Shown: piece by piece, positions 59,801 to 64,000 of the stretch
How the letters are laid out: the number at the start of each line of letters is the position of its first letter
Position numbering within the stretch: the stretch's first letter is position 1
Assembly (NCBI GenBank): GCA_009693505.1
Contig: SHXD01000001.1
Coordinates: forward strand, 37,504 to 101,503
Origin: Limnohabitans sp.
GTDB taxonomy: Bacteria; Pseudomonadota; Gammaproteobacteria; Burkholderiales; Burkholderiaceae_C
DNA length: 64,000 nucleotides
Direction of reading: 5' to 3'
Notes under the pieces: model-generated
Told to the model about the DNA's origin: nothing
Seen by the model: the letters and a program-made list of their open reading frames with translations, nothing else
Database searches by the model: none
Made by a program: the position numbers and the translations under genes

Positions 59801-62768
59801 ATGACAAATGCTTGCCGATTAAACCGGCCAACTCAAACATGGTGATTTGGTCTTTGCCAAACACCGGTTTGAGTTTGGCATCGGCATTGATGGCGCGTTT
59901 GTTGGTGGGGTCTTGCAAGCCTTGCGCCTTGATGTAGTCCCACAACTTCTTCACCACCTCTGTGCGCGCCACTTTGTCGGTGCCGATGACGGTGGCCAAA
60001 TCAGCGCTGGGCGTGAGGGTGCCCACGGCCGCTTTGCGTGGTGTTTTGACGGCGGCTGTTTTCTTGGCGGCCACTTTTTTGGCCGGGGCCTTAGCTGGCT
60101 TGGCGGCAGCTTTTCCTGCGGTTTTTCCAGCAGCAGTTTTAGCGCCAGCAGCAAACTTTGCAGGTGTTTTGCGCGGCGGAAACTTGCTCTTGCGGGGCTC
60201 AAACTCAAACACCACTTTGTCTTCTTCGGCATTCCACGATAAGAAAGCCTTGAAGGCGCGTCGCGTTCGATTGCTCACAAACTTTTCTAGCAAATCGGTT
60301 TTGCCGGCGTTCAACAACTTGGCAATTTGCTCGCGCTCCACCACTTGTTGCAACACAATTTTGCCGCTCTTGAAATTGCAAGTGGGTGTGGGCTGGCCTT
60401 CTGTAGGCACGGCTTTTTCGCAAACGTAGTTGCTGCCGTGCTCATGCACAGCACCACCGCATTTGGGGCAAGCCCCCAAAGATTCGCTGCCTGCAAAATC
60501 AACAATCTCGCCCGTCTCTTCGTTCTTTTTGTCATTGCCAAAATCAAACTCGAGCTTCCAATTTTTCTCTTCTTCGTTGTACTTCAAGGCAATTTCTGAA
60601 GTGAATGGCCAACCAGCTTTAGAGCGGAAGCCTTCCAATGGGCCAATCTTTTTATCGCGCAAGAATTGCTCAACTTCAGCCTGCTCAAAGGTACGACCTG
60701 CAGGTGTTTTGCCAAATGAGAAACCACACCCTGCAGCAGCTGTGTCATCGGCAGCCGCATCTTTGCCCACGCAGACATACCGGCGATAGTTCTCTTTCAC
60801 GATGCCGCCGCAGGTGGGGCAGGGTGTGCTCAAGGTGGCGTAGTCACCTGGAATGGTGTCGCGATCATATTCTTTGGCCTTTTTTACAATGCGCTCAGTC
60901 ATGTCGGCAATTTGGCGCATGAAGTCTTCGCGACTGAGCTTGCCATGCTCCATTTGCGAGAGCTTGTACTCCCAATCACCTGTGAGTTCGGGCTTAGACA
61001 ACTCTTCCACACCCAAGCCGCGCAATAAAGTCATCAACTGGAACGCTTTGGCCGTAGGAATCATTTCGCGGCCATCGCGCAAAATGTATTTCTCATTGAT
61101 CAAGCCCTCAATGATGGCCGCGCGCGTAGCTGGCGTGCCCAAACCTTTTTCTTGCATGGCTTCACGCAATTCGTCGTCATCGACCATTTTGCCGGCGCCT
61201 TCCATGGCACCCAGCAAGGTGGCTTCTGAATAGCGTGCGGGTGGCCTTGTTTTGAGGGGCTTGCTTTCAACCGAGCCCACACCCGCTTGCTCACCTGGCG
61301 CTACGGCCACCAAGTTTTGCCCTTTGTCACCTTCTTTGGCATCGTCCACCTCATCGGCCGCTTCTTTGCCATAGATGGCCAGCCAACCTGGCTTGACCAA
61401 AACTTTGCCTTCGGTTTTAAAACTGTGCCCTGCTGCGGTGCTGATGCGGGTGGTCACCATGTATTCCGCACTTGGGAAAAACACCGCCATGAAACGTCGC
61501 ACCACCAAGTCATAAAGTTTTTGTTCCGCGTCAGACAAGCCAGAAGGGGCCTGCAAGGTGGGAATGATCGCAAAGTGATCACTGACCTTGGCATTGTCAA
61601 AAATTCGCTTGCTGGGCTTGATATAGCCGTTGTTAAGGGCCGTAAGGGCATGCGGGGCCAAATGCTTGATGCCGCTGTCGGCCAGCATGTTGAAGGTATC
61701 CTTGACCACAGGCAAATAATCTTCGGGCAAAGCGCGCGAATCGGTACGCGGATAGGTAAGGGCCTTATGGCGCTCGTACAAAGACTGCGCCAGCGACAAG
61801 GTGGTTTTGGCTGAGAAGCCAAATTTGCCGTTGGCCTCGCGCTGCAAAGACGTCAAGTCAAACAGCAGGGGGCTGGCCTGCGTGGTGGGCTTGGCCTCTT
61901 CTGTCACTGTGGCTTTGGCGCCTTTGACCGCCTTCACAATGGCATCGGCCTCTGCTGCAGTCCAAACACGATCGGCTTTTTTCTCGACATCTTCAGCGTC
62001 TTTTTTCCACGCCGTGTTGAACCACTTGCCAGGGTAGGTGCCAGCCGCCGCATCAAACTGCGCGTGGACTTCCCAATAGTCGCGGCTGATGAACTTGCGA
62101 ATTTGCTCTTCACGCTCGACCACCACCGCCAAAGTAGGCGTTTGCACACGGCCCACAGTGGTTAAGAAGAAGCCACCGTCACGCGAGTTGAAGGCGGTCA
62201 TGGCGCGCGTGCCATTGATGCCCACCAGCCAATCGGCTTCAGAGCGGCTGCGCGCTGCATCGGCCAGGCCTTGCATTTGCTGGTTAGAACGCAACTTGTC
62301 AAAGCCATCGCGAATGGCTTGCGGCGTCATGCTCTGAAGCCACAGGCGCTGCACAGGCTTGCCCAACGGAGTGGTCTGCCCCGCCTTCTGCGAGCCTGCA
62401 TATTGTTCAATCAACCGAAAGATGAGCTCGCCCTCGCGCCCCGCATCGCAGGCGTTGATCAAGGCGCCCACGTCTTTGCGCTTAGCTTGTTTGACCACTG
62501 CGTTGAGGCGCGTTTTGGTTTTGTCGACAGGCTTGAGGTCGAAGTAGGGCGGAATAACGGGCAAATGGGCAAAGCTCCACTTGCCGCGTTTGACGTCAAA
62601 TTTCTCGGGTGCCTGAATTTCCACCAAGTGGCCCACGGCGCTGGTCACCACATAGGTTTCACTCTCAAAGTGGTCCTCGTGTTTCTCAAATTTACCCGCA
62701 ATCGGCGTCAAAGCACGCACGATGTCTTGAGCCACTGAAGGCTTCTCTGCAATTACCAATGTTTTCAT
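59799..62768 (-). CDS. topB: DNA topoisomerase III with Ala/Lys-rich linker and C-terminal SWIB domain
   Basis: This type IA topoisomerase decatenates DNA by passing strands through a transient single-strand break. The 989-residue protein has the TOPRIM part (MKTLVIAEKPSVAQDI, DAGREGE at 108-114), the catalytic Tyr339 in LTYPRTDSRAL, and two C-terminal zinc-ribbon-like CPTCGG and CPKCGG modules. Two additions set it apart from E. coli TopB (653 residues): a histone-H1-like Ala/Lys-rich linker at about 860-917 and a SWIB/MDM2-type domain at 918-989 (KLWDYIKAQGLQDPTNKRAI). SWIB is otherwise best known from eukaryotic chromatin remodelling and from chlamydial topoisomerases. I start at 62768; the open frame to 62840 would translate the alternating CG/CA tract. 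Confidence 0.96.
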   Translation of the reverse strand: MKTLVIAEKPSVAQDIVRALTPIAGKFEKHEDHFESETYVVTSAVGHLVEIQAPEKFDVKRGKWSFAHLPVIPPYFDLKPVDKTKTRLNAVVKQAKRKDVGALINACDAGREGELIFRLIEQYAGSQKAGQTTPLGKPVQRLWLQSMTPQAIRDGFDKLRSNQQMQGLADAARSRSEADWLVGINGTRAMTAFNSRDGGFFLTTVGRVQTPTLAVVVEREEQIRKFISRDYWEVHAQFDAAAGTYPGKWFNTAWKKDAEDVEKKADRVWTAAEADAIVKAVKGAKATVTEEAKPTTQASPLLFDLTSLQREANGKFGFSAKTTLSLAQSLYERHKALTYPRTDSRALPEDYLPVVKDTFNMLADSGIKHLAPHALTALNNGYIKPSKRIFDNAKVSDHFAIIPTLQAPSGLSDAEQKLYDLVVRRFMAVFFPSAEYMVTTRISTAAGHSFKTEGKVLVKPGWLAIYGKEAADEVDDAKEGDKGQNLVAVAPGEQAGVGSVESKPLKTRPPARYSEATLLGAMEGAGKMVDDDELREAMQEKGLGTPATRAAIIEGLINEKYILRDGREMIPTAKAFQLMTLLRGLGVEELSKPELTGDWEYKLSQMEHGKLSREDFMRQIADMTERIVKKAKEYDRDTIPGDYATLSTPCPTCGGIVKENYRRYVCVGKDAAADDTAAAGCGFSFGKTPAGRTFEQAEVEQFLRDKKIGPLEGFRSKAGWPFTSEIALKYNEEEKNWKLEFDFGNDKKNEETGEIVDFAGSESLGACPKCGGAVHEHGSNYVCEKAVPTEGQPTPTCNFKSGKIVLQQVVEREQIAKLLNAGKTDLLEKFVSNRTRRAFKAFLSWNAEEDKVVFEFEPRKSKFPPRKTPAKFAAGAKTAAGKTAGKAAAKPAKAPAKKVAAKKTAAVKTPRKAAVGTLTPSADLATVIGTDKVARTEVVKKLWDYIKAQGLQDPTNKRAINADAKLKPVFGKDQITMFELAGLIGKHLS

Positions 62769-62787
62769 CTCATACAATCCGGTCTCT

Positions 62788-62836
62788 CGTGCGCGCATGC
62801 GCACGTGTACACACACGGGCACGCGCACACGCGCGC
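62788..62836. repeat. Alternating purine-pyrimidine tract in the topB/SET intergenic region (Z-DNA-prone)
   Basis: From 62788 to 62817 every step alternates pyrimidine-purine (30 nt, mainly CG, TG and CA); after a one-base break in phase at 62818 it alternates again from 62819 to 62836 (18 nt). CG- and CA-rich alternation is the classical Z-DNA pattern. It lies 20 bp upstream of topB and 34 bp upstream of the SET gene. Confidence 0.8.
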
Positions 62837-62870
62837 CCACATGTTTTCACAATAACAAATTTTTCACGCC

Positions 62871-63494
62871 GTGGTCAAAAAAAATCATCTGTCGACAAAA
62901 TCAAGTTTGAAGCCCGCTGCCAAGGTCAAGTCATTGACCTCTCCTGCGGCAGGCCGTCGGGTGCAGGTGCGTCGCTCTGGTGTCCACGGCAAAGGTGTAT
63001 TTGCACTCATCGACATTGCAGAAGGCGAGACCTTGTATGAGTATGTGGGTGAGATCATCAGCTGGGATGAAGCGCAAGACCGCCACCCACACGACCCCGC
63101 AGACCCTAACCACACCTTCTATTTCCATGTGAACGAAGACAGGGTCATTGACGCTTTGCACGGCGGCAACTCTTCGAGGTGGATCAATCACAGCTGCAAC
63201 CCTAATTGCGAGGCCGATGAAGAGAATGACCGCATCTACATCAAGGCCCTGCGCAACATCAAGGCCGGGGAAGAGCTCAATTACGACTATGGCTTGATCA
63301 TTGACGAGCCCTACACGCCTAAGCTGAAGGCGGAATACCCCTGCTGGTGTGGCAGTGTCAATTGCCGCAAAACCTTGCTGGCCCCAAAACGCAGACCCGC
63401 CACACCCAAGATTCCCAGCCAAATTAAAAAGATTGAAAAAAAAATCAATAAGCTCAAAAAAGAGCTGAAGATTGTGAAGAAAAAAGCGGCCTAA
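62871..63494 (+). CDS. SET-domain lysine methyltransferase with post-SET motif and Lys-rich tail
   Basis: SET enzymes transfer methyl groups from SAM to protein lysines, in eukaryotes mostly on histones. The 207-residue protein has VQVRRSGVHGKGVFA (SAM-binding region, residues 31-45), NHSCNPNC (106-113), GEELNYDYG with the catalytic Tyr (133-141), and a post-SET CWCGSVNC (158-165) that would bind zinc with NHSC. Residues 172-207 are Lys-rich and probably helical (KKIEKKINKLKKELKIVKKK). The start is GTG at 62871. The gene is divergent from topB, with the Z-DNA-prone tract between. The substrate is unknown. Confidence 0.92.
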   Translation: MVKKNHLSTKSSLKPAAKVKSLTSPAAGRRVQVRRSGVHGKGVFALIDIAEGETLYEYVGEIISWDEAQDRHPHDPADPNHTFYFHVNEDRVIDALHGGNSSRWINHSCNPNCEADEENDRIYIKALRNIKAGEELNYDYGLIIDEPYTPKLKAEYPCWCGSVNCRKTLLAPKRRPATPKIPSQIKKIEKKINKLKKELKIVKKKAA

Positions 63495-63521
63495 TCGGTA
63501 CTTAACTGAATTGAGGTGACC

Positions 63522-64000
63522 TTGAACCCTGGGGCTCCCCATCAACGCTGGCCCGCGGAAGCCATCTGGCAGTCCGTGGTACCGCATTGGCCTGGATTCA
63601 GCATTGAGATCCTGCCCGAAATCGACTCCAGCAACAGCGAGTTGATGCGGCGCGCCCGACAAGGCCGCCACGATCCTATTTTGTTGCTTGCAGAGCGCCA
63701 ATCGGCAGGTCGCGGACGTCAAGGACGAGCTTGGGTTGGCGAGCCAGGGCATGCACTCACTTTTTCCATCGGCTTGCCCTACCAACCTAGCAATTGGTCT
63801 GGTCTTTCCCTGGCCGTAGGACTCAGCTTGGCCGAGTCGTTGGGCGAAGAAATCCAACTCAAATGGCCCAATGACTTGTGGTGCCATCAAAGAAAGCTCG
63901 GCGGCATCTTGATTGAAGCCGCCAGCCAAGGCGATCAAAGCTATGCCGTGATCGGCATCGGCTTGAACATCCAACTGCCCGCCAACAAAGACCTCCGAAC
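63522..64000 (+). CDS. birA: Biotin-[acetyl-CoA-carboxylase] ligase (3' end outside window)
   Basis: BirA attaches biotin to the carboxyl carrier protein of acetyl-CoA carboxylase. The 159 residues present begin with TTG at 63522, four bases after GAGGTG, and show the biotin-binding SAGRGRQGRAW and LKWPNDLWCHQRKLGG. The protein starts directly with the ligase domain, so it lacks the N-terminal helix-turn-helix that makes E. coli BirA a repressor of bio genes. It follows the SET gene by 27 bp and may share its transcript. Confidence 0.93.
   Translation, partial: MNPGAPHQRWPAEAIWQSVVPHWPGFSIEILPEIDSSNSELMRRARQGRHDPILLLAERQSAGRGRQGRAWVGEPGHALTFSIGLPYQPSNWSGLSLAVGLSLAESLGEEIQLKWPNDLWCHQRKLGGILIEAASQGDQSYAVIGIGLNIQLPANKDLR

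Noticed and set aside
59799..62768. topB as a marker of an integrated conjugative element
   Set aside because: Neighbours are housekeeping genes (gap, tkt, birA), the protein has the long SWIB form, and there are no integrase, relaxase, tra or attachment-site features.
62768..62840. N-terminal extension of TopB from the upstream in-frame start
   Set aside because: It would translate the alternating CG/CA tract into a Val/Arg-rich peptide not seen in the family; MKTLVIAEKPS is the standard TopB start.
62931..63974. Long 347-codon open frame on the minus strand opposite the SET gene and birA
   Set aside because: It runs antisense to two genes with clear domains and motifs, and its own translation shows no recognisable family.

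Overview
The window looks like a chromosomal segment of a betaproteobacterium, most likely order Burkholderiales and probably a Comamonadaceae-like freshwater lineage. This rests on the protein flavour (tripartite tricarboxylate transporter genes, metX-metW, the amgK/lptD/surA/rsmA neighbourhood, a topoisomerase III ending in a SWIB domain, a SET-domain protein), on dense packing and on frequent 4-bp ATGA gene overlaps. No species call is possible from sequence reading alone. I found 59 protein genes, two of them cut by the window edges (tctA left, birA right). I found no rRNA, tRNA, insertion sequence, prophage or CRISPR array.

Layout, left part (1-21.8 kb, mostly minus strand): a TctC-TctB-TctA carboxylate uptake operon with a MmgE/PrpD-family gene upstream; a membrane fatty acid desaturase; pgk; azlC-azlD with fmt and def; dprA; yajC-secD-secF; a cobalt-type nitrile hydratase operon (alpha, beta, activator) with an RhtA-like exporter; then gyrB, dnaN and dnaA. 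The dnaA-rpmH gap (21763-21982) is the candidate replication origin. Gene orientation switches there from mainly minus to mainly plus, as expected for two replichores diverging.

Right of the origin (22-50 kb): rpmH-rnpA-yidD-yidC-mnmE in the classical order; an ABC exporter; apt; kdsD-kdsC-lptC for LPS Kdo synthesis and LPS transport; an SDR; a glycine-rich RNA-binding protein; amt; a Gdt1-like cation transporter; metX-metW; a four-carbon acid sugar catabolic operon (quinone oxidoreductase, ltnD, otnK, otnC, otnI, M20 peptidase) facing an MFS gene; rsmE; amgK divergent from lptD-surA-rsmA.

Last part (50-64 kb): a secreted barnase-type RNase with a barstar-type protein; maeB; pepP; murU; tkt-gap; topB; a SET-domain methyltransferase; and birA without a DNA-binding domain. 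Envelope biogenesis is well represented: kdsD/kdsC, lptC and lptD feed LPS to the outer membrane, surA folds outer-membrane proteins, amgK and murU recycle cell-wall sugars, and yidC/yidD with secDF-yajC handle membrane insertion and export. tkt, gap, pgk and maeB cover central carbon.

The part I consider most worth a second look is 59.8-63.5 kb. A topoisomerase III with a histone-H1-like Ala/Lys-rich linker and a terminal SWIB domain is divergently paired with a SET-domain lysine methyltransferase, across an intergenic region carrying about 48 bp of alternating purine-pyrimidine (Z-DNA-prone) sequence. Other points are the RNase/barstar pair, an 11-bp inverted repeat upstream of amt, a strong GC palindrome between dnaA and dnaN, a nitrile hydratase without an amidase, and the lack of any recognisable dedicated transcription factor in the whole window.
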